This document shows, one piece after another, positions 5,937-6,195 of a stretch of DNA of 6,195 bases. The notes under the pieces are model-generated. The model had not been told where the DNA came from, ran no database searches, and saw nothing but the letters and a program-made list of their open reading frames with translations. The position numbers were made by a program, and so were the translations under genes. Position 1 is the first letter of the stretch. Each line of letters begins with the position of its first letter. This stretch comes from Methanobacteriota archaeon (GTDB lineage Archaea; Altiarchaeota; Altiarchaeia; IMC4; QMZM01): contig JAKFXM010000179.1 of NCBI GenBank assembly GCA_021731385.1, positions 1-6,195 on the forward strand, read 5' to 3'.

Positions 5937-6001
5937 TATTTAGTCAGGATGCGTCTCCAGGATAACATAGCAGAATACAGAGATAAATAATCAAGGTTCA
6001 C

Positions 6002-6010
6002 TTTTTAAAC
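6002..6010 (+). promoter_or_regulatory. Probable TATA box of the second lrp-like gene
   Basis: TTTTTAAAC is centred about 29 bases before the ATG at 6035, and no SD lies between them, fitting a leaderless or nearly leaderless transcript. It is divergent from the glutamate synthase promoter, whose TATA-like element is about 75 bases away on the other strand. Confidence 0.45.
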
Positions 6011-6029
6011 TTATAATACATAATAAGTT
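6008..6029. promoter_or_regulatory. 22-bp near-palindrome, candidate operator
   Basis: AACTTAT (6008-6014) and ATAAGTT (6023-6029) form a perfect 7-bp inverted repeat around an 8-base spacer whose inner AT/AT bases (6016-6017, 6020-6021) also pair, so 9 of 11 half-site positions are symmetric. It overlaps the end of the TATA-like element and reaches to six bases before the ATG, across the expected transcription start, the classic place for autorepression. Lrp-type dimers bind such symmetric AT-rich sites; binding here is inference. Confidence 0.5.
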
Positions 6030-6034
6030 ACATA

Positions 6035-6195
6035 ATGAAACTGACGAGGAATGAAAAACGGGTTTTAAAGTTTCTTATAGAAAATGGACGCGCATCTGAT
6101 GCAGATATGGCAAGGAAACTTGGTATAACTGCACAGGCAGTAGGCAAGATAAGAAGGAATCTTGAGACAGAGGGTGTAATTAAAGGATATTCTAC
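6035..6195 (+). CDS. Lrp/AsnC-type winged-helix regulator, N-terminal part
   Basis: The window ends after 53 complete codons, so only the DNA-binding end is visible. Residues 1-50 form a winged helix-turn-helix: LTRNEKRVLKFLIENGR (3-19) is helix 1, SDADMARKLG (21-30) helix 2, ITAQAVGKIRRNLE (31-44) the recognition helix, and TEGVIKGYS (45-53) begins the wing. This is the pattern of archaeal Lrp-like regulators, but the effector domain is beyond the edge, so a RAM domain or another sensor cannot be told. The opening differs from the first regulator (72-524), so they are not recent duplicates. It is divergent from the glutamate synthase operon across a 134-base gap, a common layout for a regulator controlling its neighbour. 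A near-palindrome covers its promoter, suggesting autoregulation. The ATG at 6035 is chosen because the HTH begins immediately after it and a TATA-like element lies at the right distance. Confidence 0.85.
   Translation, partial: MKLTRNEKRVLKFLIENGRASDADMARKLGITAQAVGKIRRNLETEGVIKGYS

Noticed and set aside
2311..5995. Similar phrases (GATAAC, ATAAATAA, CACAGAT) in the two intergenic gaps
   Set aside because: The spacings differ and the words are short and AT-rich; they do not align as a repeat or duplicated element.
1..6195. CRISPR array, insertion sequence, prophage or defence genes
   Set aside because: No spaced direct repeats of CRISPR size, transposase motifs, terminal inverted repeats or attachment-site duplication are visible; every long gene belongs to nitrogen metabolism or Lrp regulation.

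Overview
The window looks archaeal. Glutamate synthase is split into separate domain-size genes. Two Lrp/AsnC-type regulators have AT-rich TATA-like elements about 25-29 bases before their ATGs and no Shine-Dalgarno (SD) site, as in leaderless archaeal transcripts. Inside operons the SD sites match the archaeal 16S tail (a GGGAGGT, a GGGGTGA). Oxygen-sensitive ferredoxin clusters and moderately AT-rich DNA fit an anaerobic, euryarchaeote- or methanogen-like lineage. I cannot name a genus or species from this sequence.

Layout, left to right: (1) 72-524, plus strand, an Lrp/AsnC regulator with its RAM effector domain. (2) 526-2115, minus strand, an ammonium transporter (amtB) followed by its PII regulator (glnK); glnK meets the lrp gene tail to tail with one base between the stop codons. 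(3) 2116-2360, a 245-base gap holding likely terminators of the upstream operon, a duplicated TATA-like element, an inverted repeat and the amtB SD. (4) 2361-5900, minus strand, a three-gene glutamate synthase operon transcribed in the order glutaminase domain, ferredoxin plus FMN domain, GXGXG beta-helix domain. (5) 5901-6034, a divergent promoter region. (6) 6035 to the window end, plus strand, the N-terminal helix-turn-helix of a second Lrp-like regulator, cut by the window edge.

Together the genes form an ammonium capture and assimilation module. AmtB brings in ammonium, GlnK gates AmtB according to ATP/ADP and 2-oxoglutarate, and glutamate synthase turns glutamine plus 2-oxoglutarate into two glutamates. 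Neither glutamine synthetase nor an NAD(P)H-oxidising GltD subunit is in the window, so reduced ferredoxin entering through the GltB2 ferredoxin domain is the likely electron source (inference). The five metabolic genes lie on one strand and are bracketed by two Lrp-like regulators on the other.

The gene content belongs to known families and I see no clearly new biochemical system. The most interesting signals are regulatory: an identical 11-base core (GATTAAAAAAT) within imperfect or perfect inverted repeats just before both nitrogen operons, a 22-bp near-palindrome before the second regulator, a tandem duplicated TATA-like element before amtB, and a convergent lrp/glnK arrangement that should produce overlapping transcripts.
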